DNA of 64,000 nucleotides from Oxalobacteraceae bacterium AB_14 (GTDB lineage Bacteria; Pseudomonadota; Gammaproteobacteria; Burkholderiales; Burkholderiaceae_D). Shown in pieces: positions 54,985 to 64,000 of the stretch. The notes beneath the pieces were generated by a model. That model ran no database searches and had not been told where the DNA came from. It worked only from the letters and a program-made list of their open reading frames with translations. Within the stretch, counting starts at the first letter, position 1; each line of letters opens with the position of its first letter. Made by a program: the position numbers and the translations under genes. The DNA is taken from contig KB906724.1 of the NCBI GenBank assembly GCA_000381565.1, forward strand, positions 1,212,350 to 1,276,349, read 5' to 3'.

Positions 54985-55029
54985 AAGGGGTTTTCTCTAT
55001 GATTTCTCATAGGGGAAATCCCTTTTTTT
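54985..55029 (+). terminator. Strong terminator after asd
   Basis: An 18-bp imperfect stem (arms 54985-55002 and 55007-55024, mostly paired including G-T) with loop TTTC, followed by a T run to 55029. Confidence 0.85.
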
Positions 55030-55161
55030 GGTTTAAAGTAGACACAGACGTTACACATCCTCATGTATCACTAGAGAAACATCGCGCAAAGCTTGCATGC
55101 TCTGGAGCATGATGATATGTTGATATATCTGGGAAAGTAACATTTTCCCTCTGACAACCAG

Positions 55162-57942
55162 ATGCCGCCCACTATGCACGTACCAACTCGCTCCAGCATT
55201 GTTTCCTTCGCGTTGAAGACGCTCACTGGGGCTGTCGCCAGTGCGGTGTTAGTGGCGTCCGCCAACGCCGCCGGGCTTGGCAAGCTGACGGTTTTATCGT
55301 CGCTAGGGCAGCCGCTGCAGGCGGAGATCGAACTGACCGCGGTCTCGGCGGACGAGGCGGGCGCGCTGGTCGCCAAGCTGGCGCCGGCCGAAGCCTTCCG
55401 CACCGCCAACATCGATTTCAATCCGACCCTGCTGTCGCTGCGCTTCGACATCGCGCAGCGCGACGGCCGCCAGTTGATACGCATAACGTCCAGCCAGCCG
55501 GTCAACGAGCCCTTCGTCGACATGCTGCTGGAGCTGAACTGGACCGGCGGCCGCATGGTCCGCGAATACACCTTCCTGCTGGACCCGGCCGACATGCGCG
55601 CGACGCAAGCGCCGCAAGTGGCCGCGCCGGTGGACCTGGGCCGCACCGCGGCGCCTTCCGCACCCGCCGCCGCGCCGGCCGCGGCCGCGCCGGCCGCCGC
55701 GCCGGTGGCGCCGGGCACGCCGGCGCCAGCGCCCCAGCCGGCCGCGCCGGCCAAGCCCGCCGCCAATGAATACACCGTCAAATCCGGCGACAACCTGACC
55801 CGCATCGCCAACCAGGTCAAGCCGGTCGACGTGTCGCTGGACGTGATGCTGGTGGCGCTGTACCGCGCCAATCCGGAAGCGTTCTCAGGCAACAATATGA
55901 ACCGCCTGAAGTCGGGCCGCATCCTGGCCTTGCCGGACGCCGACACGATCCGCAACAGCGTGCCGGAAGGCGAGGCGCGCGGCGTGGTGGTCGCGCACGC
56001 GGCCGACTTCAACGCCTACCGCGCCAAGCTGGCCGGGCAGGTGGCCAACAGCACCCCGGCCAAGGAGCCGGACACCAGCCAGAACGTGTCGGGCAAGATC
56101 ACCGCCAAGGTCGAGGAAAAGCCGAACGCCGTCAACGCCGCCAGGGACAAGCTGACCCTGTCGAAAACCACGTCCGGCGCGCCGGTCGCGGGCAAGACCG
56201 GCATGGCGGTGGAAGACAAGATCGCCCGCCAGAAGGAACTGGACGAGGCCGCCGCCCGCACCAAGGAACTGGAAAAGAACGTCCACGACCTGGAAAAACT
56301 GATGGCGGTGAAGAACAAGGCCGCCGCCGACACCGCAAAGCCGTCCGCTTCGGCTGCCGCCGCGACACCGGCATCGGCCCAGGTCGAAGCATCGGCACCG
56401 GCCAAGCCCAAGCGCACGCTGGTGATCCCGCCGAGGAAACTCGAACCTAGCCTGTTCGAAACGATGATGGACAATCTGCAATACATCGGCTTGGCGGCCG
56501 CGGCCCTGCTGGCCGGCGTGGGCGCGCTGATCGCTTCGCGTCGCCGCAAGAAGTTCGAGGTGCCGAAGGAAGAGGGCAGCATTCTCGGCGACACCGCGAT
56601 TCCGTCGCAGGACTTGATCGCCGAAGCGGGCGGCCAGAGTGTCGACACCAACAACAGCGTGTTCAATTCCAACTTTGCGCCGTCGGCCAGCCAGCTCGAC
56701 ACCAACGAAGTCGATCCGGTGGCGGAAGCCGACGTCTACATCGCCTACGGCCGCGACGCCCAGGCCGAAGAAATCCTGAAAGAGGCGCTGCGCAGCCATC
56801 CGGAGCGCCATGCGGTGCGCCTGAAACTGTTAGAAATCTACGTCACCCGCAAGGATGCGCGCGCGTTCGAGAGCCAGGCCTCCGAGCTGTATTCGATGAC
56901 GCGCGGCCAGGGCGATGAATGGGCGCAAGCGGCCGCCATGGGCCGCGCGCTGGACCCGGGCAACCCGCTGTATGTCGAAGGCGGCGCCGGCATGTTTGCC
57001 GCCGCGCCGGCCGTGGCCGCTGCTGGTGTCGCCGCCGGCGCCGCCGCGTTCAGCGCGTCGGACTTCAGCAACGATTTCAGCGCGCCGGCCCCGGCGCCGG
57101 AGCCGGCCCCCGCTGGCCTGGACCTGGATCTGGGCTTCGACGCCGCGCCTGCCGCCGGCGACAGCAATCTGATGGATTTCGGCAGCGAGATGGATACCGC
57201 CTTGCCGCAGGCAGCCGATGCCTCGGTGTCGCCCGCTTCGGTGGCGGCGGAAACCGACAACCTGATGGACTTCGACCTGGGCGGCCTGAGTTTCGAGCCG
57301 GCCGCCGCCGCGCCGGCGCCAGCCCCTGCGGCCGAGCCGGAAACCATGCCGGAAGACGCCTTCAACCTGGCCTTCGACGCGCCAGCCGCACCGGCCGCGC
57401 CGGAACCCGCGCCGGAACCTGCGCCGGCGCCGCTGGAAGACCTGAGCATGGACTTCGGCCTGGACTTGCCGGCCGAGACCGTGGCGCCGGGCTTGCCGTC
57501 GGCCGGCAGCGATCCGCTGGACCTCGACTTGATGAGCTTTGACATTCCGGCGATTCCAGCACCGGCGCCAGCACCGGCGCCGGCCGCCGAGTTCGACGCC
57601 GGCGACTTCGCCGACGCGCTGCAAGGCGCGGAAGAGGTCACGCCCGCGCCGGCGCCGGCCGCGCAGGAGTTCGACCTGTCCGGCATCGACCTCGACCTCG
57701 ATACCGCACTGGGCGGCGCCGCCGCCCCGGCCGCGGCTGCGGCCGATGCCGCACCGGCCCAAGGCCGCGACGACACGCTGTCGGCGCACCACATGGAAAT
57801 GGACACCAAGCTGGACCTGGCGATCGCCTACCAGGAAATCGGCGACAAGGAAGGCGCGCGCGAACTGCTGGACGAAGTGCTGCGCGGCGGCAGCGACGAC
57901 CAGATCGCCAAGGCCAACGCCATGCGCGCCCAATTGGGCTAA
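55162..57942 (+). CDS. fimV: FimV/HubP-family polar hub protein
   Basis: 926 residues. A signal segment ends SANAAG, followed by the FimV N-domain (LGKLTVLSSLGQPLQAEIEL) and a LysM domain near residues 197-255 (YTVKSGDNLTRIANQ, then NRLKSGRILALPD). A transmembrane helix lies near residues 438-456 (YIGLAAAALLAGVGALIA); the cytoplasmic part is very Ala/Pro/Asp-rich with a TPR-like segment and ends in the FimV C-domain (KLDLAIAYQEIGDKEGAREL). Start could be 55174. FimV/HubP proteins organise cell poles and type IV pili/flagella. In this group it commonly precedes truA. Confidence 0.9.
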   Translation: MPPTMHVPTRSSIVSFALKTLTGAVASAVLVASANAAGLGKLTVLSSLGQPLQAEIELTAVSADEAGALVAKLAPAEAFRTANIDFNPTLLSLRFDIAQRDGRQLIRITSSQPVNEPFVDMLLELNWTGGRMVREYTFLLDPADMRATQAPQVAAPVDLGRTAAPSAPAAAPAAAAPAAAPVAPGTPAPAPQPAAPAKPAANEYTVKSGDNLTRIANQVKPVDVSLDVMLVALYRANPEAFSGNNMNRLKSGRILALPDADTIRNSVPEGEARGVVVAHAADFNAYRAKLAGQVANSTPAKEPDTSQNVSGKITAKVEEKPNAVNAARDKLTLSKTTSGAPVAGKTGMAVEDKIARQKELDEAAARTKELEKNVHDLEKLMAVKNKAAADTAKPSASAAAATPASAQVEASAPAKPKRTLVIPPRKLEPSLFETMMDNLQYIGLAAAALLAGVGALIASRRRKKFEVPKEEGSILGDTAIPSQDLIAEAGGQSVDTNNSVFNSNFAPSASQLDTNEVDPVAEADVYIAYGRDAQAEEILKEALRSHPERHAVRLKLLEIYVTRKDARAFESQASELYSMTRGQGDEWAQAAAMGRALDPGNPLYVEGGAGMFAAAPAVAAAGVAAGAAAFSASDFSNDFSAPAPAPEPAPAGLDLDLGFDAAPAAGDSNLMDFGSEMDTALPQAADASVSPASVAAETDNLMDFDLGGLSFEPAAAAPAPAPAAEPETMPEDAFNLAFDAPAAPAAPEPAPEPAPAPLEDLSMDFGLDLPAETVAPGLPSAGSDPLDLDLMSFDIPAIPAPAPAPAPAAEFDAGDFADALQGAEEVTPAPAPAAQEFDLSGIDLDLDTALGGAAAPAAAAADAAPAQGRDDTLSAHHMEMDTKLDLAIAYQEIGDKEGARELLDEVLRGGSDDQIAKANAMRAQLG

Positions 57943-57990
57943 GGCCGCGCCGTATATAATGGCTGACTCTGACACGACATCGGGCAGCAA

Positions 57991-58794
57991 TTGAAACGGA
58001 TAGCAATCGGCGTCCAGTACGACGGAACCGCGTGGAACGGCTACCAGAAGCAGGCGGACGGCCACACGGTCCAGGATAAGCTGGAGCAGGCGCTGGAGAA
58101 ATTCGCCAGGGTGCCGCTGGCCACCACCTGCGCCGGCCGCACCGACACCGGCGTGCACGCGCTGGAACAAGTGGTGCACTTCGACACCGAACTGGTGCGC
58201 GACACCCATTCCTGGGTGCGCGGCGTCAACGCCTTCCTGCCGCCGTCGATCGCGGTGCGCTGGGCCAGGCAGCTCGACGGCGACCCCGGCGTCAACGACT
58301 TCTTCCACGCCCGCTTCAGCGCCCGCGCCCGCACCTACCACTACGTGCTGTACAACAATCCGACCCGCTCGCCGTTGCTGGAAGGGCGCGCCGGCTTCTG
58401 CTTCCGTCCGCTGGATGTGGAACTGATGCAGCAGGCCATCCCGCCGCTGCTGGGCTGGCACGACTTCACCGCCTTCCGCGCGGCGCAATGCCAGGCCAAG
58501 TCGCCGGTCAAGCTGATGCACGACATCCAGATCAAGCGCCACGGCGAGCTGGTGGTGTTCACCATCACCGCCAACGCCTTCCTGCACCACATGGTGCGCA
58601 ACCTGGTCGGCTCGCTGGTCTACATCGGCACCGGGCGCGAGCGGCCGGAATGGCTGGGCCAGCTGCTGGAAACCAGGGACCGCCACGCCGCCGCGCCGAC
58701 CTTCATGCCGGACGGCCTGTATCTCGCTAAAATCGACTACGACCCCAAATGGGAACTGCCGCTGGAAACGACCAGCGCGCTGCCCTGGTTCTAA
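57991..58794 (+). CDS. truA: tRNA pseudouridine synthase A
   Basis: 267 residues from a TTG start. It modifies U38-40 in tRNA anticodon arms. Catalytic Asp52 is in CAGRTDTGVHALEQ; RIAIGVQYDGTAWNGYQ and FHARFSARARTYHY are conserved. It begins 48 bases after fimV. The order fimV-truA-trpF-trpB-trpA-accD-folC is conserved in betaproteobacteria. Confidence 0.96.
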   Translation: MKRIAIGVQYDGTAWNGYQKQADGHTVQDKLEQALEKFARVPLATTCAGRTDTGVHALEQVVHFDTELVRDTHSWVRGVNAFLPPSIAVRWARQLDGDPGVNDFFHARFSARARTYHYVLYNNPTRSPLLEGRAGFCFRPLDVELMQQAIPPLLGWHDFTAFRAAQCQAKSPVKLMHDIQIKRHGELVVFTITANAFLHHMVRNLVGSLVYIGTGRERPEWLGQLLETRDRHAAAPTFMPDGLYLAKIDYDPKWELPLETTSALPWF

Positions 58795-59481
58795 AGGAAT
58801 AGCCCATGCATCGCACGCGTATCAAAATTTGCGGACTGACCCGCGTGGAAGATGTACAAGCCGTGGTGGCGGCCGGCGCCGATGCGATCGGCTTCGTGTT
58901 CTATCCGAAGAGCCCGCGCTACGTGACGCCTGAGCAGGCCGCCGAGCTGATGCGCGCCGTGCCGCCCTTCATCACTTGCACCGGCCTGTTCGTCAACGCC
59001 ACGCCGGAACAGGTGGCGGCCATCTGCAAGGTGGCGCCGATTGCGCTGATCCAGCTGCACGGCGACGAGACGGTGGCGCAGTCCGCCGCCATCGCCGCGG
59101 CGGCCGGGCGACAGTTCATGCGGGTGTTCCGCGTCAAACCCGACACACTTCCGTCCGATTTGCTAGAATACGAACAGCTGTGCCGCGCCGCCAGTCCCTT
59201 GTTCACCAGCCTGTTGCTGGATACCTATGTGGATGCCTATGGCGGTGCAGGAAAGGGTTTTGATTGGTCTCTCATTCCAAAAGATCTCGCGCCTCGGGTC
59301 GTTTTAAGTGGTGGCTTGAGCGTACACAACGCGACTGACGCGGTGGCCGGTGTACGCCCCTACGCCGTCGACATCAGCAGTGGTGTCGAAGCGTCCAGGG
59401 GGATCAAGGATGCCCGCAAGATCGCCGACTTTGTCGCGGCGGTGCGGGCCGGAGATGCCATGAACGAAAGCGAAACCCATC

Positions 59482-60717
<1,236 letters not shown>

Positions 60718-60719
60718 CG

Positions 60720-60782
60720 CGTCGTCCCCGCGCAGGCGGGGACCCATGCTGAGTATGGATTCCCGCGTGCGCGGGAATGACG
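60720..60782. repeat. REP-like double hairpin, copy 6
   Basis: GTCCCCGCGCAGGCGGGGAC and ATTCCCGCGTGCGCGGGAAT, inverted, in the trpB-trpA gap. Confidence 0.85.
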
Positions 60783-60809
60783 TTTCGACATACAACCAAG
60801 GGAAAACCC

Positions 60810-61607
60810 ATGTCCAAAATCGCAGCAACTTTCAGCGCCCTGAAGGCGCACAACAAAACCGCGCTGGTCACCTTCATCACTGCCGGCGATCCGTCGCCGG
60901 AATCGACGGTGCCGCTGATGCACGCCATGGTGGCGGGCGGCGCCGACATCCTGGAACTCGGCGTGCCGTTTTCCGATCCGATGGCCGAAGGACCGGTGAT
61001 CCAGCGCGCCTGCGAGCGGGCGCTGGCCAACGGCGTCGGCATCCACGACGTGTTCGGCTACGTGGCGGAATTCCGCAAGACCAACCAGAGCACGCCGGTG
61101 GTGCTGATGGGCTATGCCAATCCGATCGAGCGCATCGGCGCGGCCGCCTTCATCGCCAAGTCCAAGGCGGTGGGGGCGGACGGCGCCATCGTGGTCGATT
61201 ATCCGCCGGAAGAGTGTGTAGAGTTCGCGGCCGCCATGCGCGCCGCCGAACTGGACCTGATCTTCCTGTTGGCGCCGACCTCGACCGAGGCCCGCATCGC
61301 GCAGGTGGCCAAGGTTGGCGGCGGCTTCAGCTACTACGTCTCGCTCAAGGGCGTGACCGGCGCCGGCAATATCGACACGGTGGAAGTGGCGGAGCGCCTG
61401 ACGGCGATCCGCAAGCACGTGCAGCTGCCGATCGGCGTGGGCTTCGGCATCCGCGACGGCGCCACCGCGCGCGCCGTGGCCGAGGTGGCCGACGCGGTCG
61501 TCATTGGCAGCCGCATCATCCAGGAAATCGAAAACGCCGGCAAGGACGGCGCGGTGGCAGCCGTGCAAACCTTCGTCAGCGGCATCCGCGCCGCGCTCGA
61601 CGCTTAA
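60810..61607 (+). CDS. trpA: Tryptophan synthase alpha chain
   Basis: 265 residues from Met 60810. It cleaves indole-3-glycerol phosphate. Active-site Glu is in [19 protein letters not shown] and Asp in the same barrel region; GVGFGIRDG binds phosphate. The start is chosen over 60777 because that lies within the REP junction. The REP between trpB and trpA may uncouple them slightly. Confidence 0.96.
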   Translation: MSKIAATFSALKAHNKTALVTFITAGDPSPESTVPLMHAMVAGGADILELGVPFSDPMAEGPVIQRACERALANGVGIHDVFGYVAEFRKTNQSTPVVLMGYANPIERIGAAAFIAKSKAVGADGAIVVDYPPEECVEFAAAMRAAELDLIFLLAPTSTEARIAQVAKVGGGFSYYVSLKGVTGAGNIDTVEVAERLTAIRKHVQLPIGVGFGIRDGATARAVAEVADAVVIGSRIIQEIENAGKDGAVAAVQTFVSGIRAALDA

Positions 61608-61696
61608 ACCCGCGCCGGCGTCCTTAGCCGGCATCAAATCCTGACCGCTCACCTTGATACATAGTTCAGTACTGGCTATGTTGAAGGGGAGCGGCC

Positions 61697-61771
61697 GTGC
61701 GTTTCGAATGGGATCAACGTAATTTTATCGATGAGGTAACGTATGTGCGACGAAGAGTTGGATGTTTCTAA
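61697..61771 (+). pseudogene. BrnT-like toxin remnant (first 24 codons only)
   Basis: From GTG 61697 the frame reads VRFEWDQRNF and then stops at 61769-61771. MxFEWD-x-x-N is the usual opening of BrnT toxins (about 90 residues). A GGGGAG ribosome site precedes it. Only the start remains, the rest is lost, and the frame overlaps the next gene's start. Confidence is limited by shortness. Confidence 0.4.
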
Positions 61772-62006
61772 ATATGTGTCTGTCCCCCACCCGATCGCTA
61801 AGCTGATGGGGCGGACATTGACTATCGGCTTGGCTCATACCGATATCGAATACTTCAAGACAATTGGCGACGAAATCGGCTTGTCGCCTGAACAGGTAAT
61901 ACAAATTTATTTAAGAAATATTGTCCATACGGGCTATAAGGTTGAGATAGATTTGCCTCCTTTGCAATGTGAGAAGGCACCAGCCGTAGTAGGGGAATCA
62001 CTCTAA
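61743..62006 (+). CDS. Possible orphan antitoxin or regulator
   Basis: 87 residues. The middle (IAKLMGRTLTIGLAHTDIEYF) and following helix (SPEQVIQIYLRNIV) look like a ribbon-helix-helix type antitoxin, including a BrnA-like tail pattern. It is lower in GC than the neighbouring trpA and accD. It overlaps the BrnT remnant. If the toxin is dead, the antitoxin may survive by chance or by other use. Function unproven. Confidence 0.5.
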   Translation: MCDEELDVSKYVSVPHPIAKLMGRTLTIGLAHTDIEYFKTIGDEIGLSPEQVIQIYLRNIVHTGYKVEIDLPPLQCEKAPAVVGESL

Positions 62007-62114
62007 AAACCCGTCAATTTCATGACGAACCTTGAAAATTGTTGTACTGCAAAGTTCGACAGAGGGGCGAGAAACGGCTACACTTCGGCCACAAGTTAGC
62101 TGCAAGGAGAATTT

Positions 62115-62987
62115 ATGAGTTGGTTGGAAAAACTGCTGCCCCCACGTATCCAGCGTTCCGACGCTGCCGCACGCAAGACCATGCCCGAGGGCCTGTGGGT
62201 CAAATGCCCGTCCTGCGAAGCCGTGCTGTACCGCACCGATCTGGAATCGAACCTGCACGTTTGCCCGAAATGCGACCATCACATGCGCATCCGCGCCCGT
62301 GAGCGCCTCGACAGCCTGTTCGACGCCGGCGGCCGCTATGAAATCGGCATGGACACGCTGCCGGTCGATACGCTGAAGTTCAAGGACAGCAAGAAATACC
62401 CCGACCGCCTCAAGCAAGCCATGGAAGCCACCGGCGAGACCGATGCGCTGATCGTCATGGGCGGCGCCATCATGAGCCTGCCGTGCGTGGTGGCCTGTTT
62501 TGAATTCGAATTCATGGGCGGCTCGATGGGTTCCGTGGTCGGCGAGCGCTTCGTGCGCGGCGCGCAAGTGGCGCTGGAACAGAAAGTACCGTTCATCTGC
62601 ATCACCGCCACCGGCGGCGCCCGCATGCAGGAAGGCCTGCTGTCGCTGATGCAGATGGCCAAGACCACCGCCATGCTGACCAAGCTGTCCGAGAAGAAGC
62701 TGCCGTTCATCAGCGTGCTGACCGATCCGACCATGGGCGGCGTGTCCGCTTCGTTCGCCTTCATGGGCGACGTCGTCATCGCCGAGCCGAAGGCGCTGAT
62801 CGGCTTCGCCGGCCCGCGCGTGATCGAAAACACCGTGCGCGAGAAACTGCCGGAAGGCTTCCAGCGCGCCGAGTTCCTGGTCACCAAGGGCGCCGTCGAC
62901 ATGATCGTCGACCGCCGCAAGATGCGCGAAGAAATCGCCCGTCTGATGGCATTACTGCAAAATCAAGCGGTAGAAGTGCTGGCCTAA
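62115..62987 (+). CDS. accD: Acetyl-CoA carboxylase carboxyltransferase subunit beta
   Basis: 290 residues. It forms malonyl-CoA with AccA. The zinc finger is C31-x2-C34 and C50-x2-C53; the crotonase-type core includes [15 protein letters not shown] at 62115 follows AAGGAGAA. Confidence 0.97.
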   Translation: MSWLEKLLPPRIQRSDAAARKTMPEGLWVKCPSCEAVLYRTDLESNLHVCPKCDHHMRIRARERLDSLFDAGGRYEIGMDTLPVDTLKFKDSKKYPDRLKQAMEATGETDALIVMGGAIMSLPCVVACFEFEFMGGSMGSVVGERFVRGAQVALEQKVPFICITATGGARMQEGLLSLMQMAKTTAMLTKLSEKKLPFISVLTDPTMGGVSASFAFMGDVVIAEPKALIGFAGPRVIENTVREKLPEGFQRAEFLVTKGAVDMIVDRRKMREEIARLMALLQNQAVEVLA

Positions 62988-62988
62988 A

Positions 62989-63089
62989 GCGGTTGCTTCA
63001 AAAAGACCGCAGCGGCGTTGCGGTGTCTCGCCGTGCTAACGCACTGTCTTCGCCACCGCGCCTTGCTGCGCTCATTTTGAAGCAACCGC
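62989..63089. repeat. 101-base element with 15-bp perfect terminal inverted repeats
   Basis: GCGGTTGCTTCAAAA at 62989-63003 and its exact complement at 63075-63089. The interior is GC-rich with short self-complementary parts (AGCGGCGTTGCGGTG, CGCGCCTTGCTGCG). It lies between accD and folC and codes for nothing visible. Confidence 0.75.
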
Positions 63090-63169
63090 CTAGTCACTCC
63101 CTCACGCTACGGCGCGCAATCGGCTATCATGCCGGCCTGCGCGCCGTTTTTCATTTCTGAGCCCCCATC

Positions 63170-64000
63170 ATGCCGAATCTCCCAACTACTTTGCCCGCCT
63201 GGCTTGCACTGCTTGAGTCGCGCCACGCCGAAACCGTCATCAACATGGGCCTGGACCGCGTGCTCGCCGTCAAGCAGCGCCTGCAACTGAGCTTCAGCTG
63301 CCCGGTCATCATGGTGGCCGGCACCAACGGCAAGGGCTCGACCTGCGCCATGCTGGAATCGGTGCTGATGCGCGCCGGCTACAAGGTCGGCCTGTACATC
63401 AAGCCGCACTTCCTGGACTTCAACGAGCGCGCCCGCATCAACGGCGAGCTGGCCAGCGACGACCTGCTGGTGGCCGCCTTCAACGCGGTCGAAGCGGTGC
63501 GCGGCGACACCCCGCTGACGTATTTCGAATTCACCACGCTGGCCATCATGCACCTGCTGTCGCGCGCCGGCATGGATGTCGCGATCCTGGAGGTGGGCCT
63601 GGGCGGCCGCCTGGACGCGGTCAACATCGTCGATGCCGACGTCGCCATCGTCACCAGCGTCGATATCGACCATACCGACTATCTGGGCGACACGCGCGAG
63701 GCGATCGGCTTCGAGAAGGCCGGTATCTTCCGCACCGGCAAGACCGCGATCTGCTCCGATCCGGTGCCGCCGCAATCGCTGATCGACCACGCCAACGCGA
63801 TTCAAGCAGACCTGTGGCTGATGGGCCGCGACTTCAACTATTCCGGCGACAAGCAGCAATGGAACTACGGCGGCCGCTCGCAGCGCCGCAATTCGCTGGC
63901 CTATCCCAGCCTGCGCGGCGCCAACCAGATCCTCAACGCCGCCGCCGTGCTGGCCGCGCTCGAAGCGCTGAAGATGGAACTGCCGGTCGGCGCGCAGGAA
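63170..64000 (+). CDS. folC: Folylpolyglutamate/dihydrofolate synthase, 3' end cut by window
   Basis: 277 residues visible in a frame that runs off the end. P-loop MVAGTNGKGSTCAMLESVL near 46-64; LEVGLGGRLDAVNI and SVDIDHTDYLGDT are the Mg and folate regions. FolC adds glutamates to folates and makes dihydrofolate. accD-folC order is conserved in proteobacteria. Confidence 0.95.
   Translation, partial: MPNLPTTLPAWLALLESRHAETVINMGLDRVLAVKQRLQLSFSCPVIMVAGTNGKGSTCAMLESVLMRAGYKVGLYIKPHFLDFNERARINGELASDDLLVAAFNAVEAVRGDTPLTYFEFTTLAIMHLLSRAGMDVAILEVGLGGRLDAVNIVDADVAIVTSVDIDHTDYLGDTREAIGFEKAGIFRTGKTAICSDPVPPQSLIDHANAIQADLWLMGRDFNYSGDKQQWNYGGRSQRRNSLAYPSLRGANQILNAAAVLAALEALKMELPVGAQE

Noticed and set aside
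56830..58686. 618-residue minus-strand frame opposite fimV/truA
   Set aside because: Ala/Arg/Gly-rich mirror of a real coding region.

Overview
This window reads as chromosome from a high-GC betaproteobacterium of the Oxalobacteraceae (Massilia/Duganella/Janthinobacterium type). That placement is inferred from gene content and order: dapA-bamC, leuC-entericidin-leuD-leuB-asd-fimV-truA-trpF-trpB-trpA-accD-folC, a PEP-CTERM protein, hemP, and CheZ/CheA. No rRNA, tRNA, CRISPR array, intact insertion sequence or phage was recognised. Both window edges cut genes: a threonine dehydratase-like gene on the left and folC on the right.

Layout. 1-1500: PLP-dependent dehydratase end and a PHP-domain nuclease. 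1710-4840: a compact three-gene accessory cassette (small helical protein, a protein joining an N-terminal beta-rich half to a BMT5-like Rossmann domain, and a beta-propeller-like protein). 5006-18000: mostly housekeeping genes (htpX, a YciO-like protein, an M50 protease, trpS, a methyltransferase, dapA, bamC, a ribosomal oxygenase, slyD, mutS) with a small Ala-rich lipoprotein and a secreted protein coupled to mutS. 18113-18780: a lower-GC gene pair that looks like an orphan toxin/immunity module. 18822-23596: a CPBP protease, then a secreted dockerin-tailed metalloprotease beside a cohesin-domain PEP-CTERM protein. 23764-27805: an epoxide hydrolase-like enzyme and a VOC / DGPF(YciI) / ECF42-type sigma factor cluster. 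27876-35657: a TonB receptor/GntR pair sharing paired operators, a TetR-hydrolase operon, msrC, and a LysR/aldo-keto reductase pair. 35809-37181: stress-type small proteins. 37302-42426: a Fur-box-preceded operon of PepSY, DUF2271, DUF4198, ApbE and a flavodoxin-type reductase, followed by a decayed TonB receptor. 42563-44496: hemP with two other genes behind a Fur-like site. 44671-46985: an FNR-like regulator, an orphan response regulator and a universal stress protein whose upstream region has a perfect FNR box. 47376-50131: cheZ-cheA. 50359-64000: the leucine, aspartate-semialdehyde, tryptophan, fatty acid and folate block, interrupted by a decayed BrnT/antitoxin-like remnant before accD.

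Six copies of one REP-like double-hairpin element lie between genes across the window, including inside the leu-asd and trpB-trpA intervals. Several promoters carry clean palindromes that match the adjacent regulator type (TetR, LysR, GntR, Fur, FNR).

The strongest candidates for something undescribed are the 1710-4840 cassette, the cohesin/dockerin pair, and the toxin/immunity-like pair behind mutS. All functional calls were made by reading the translated sequence; no database search was run.
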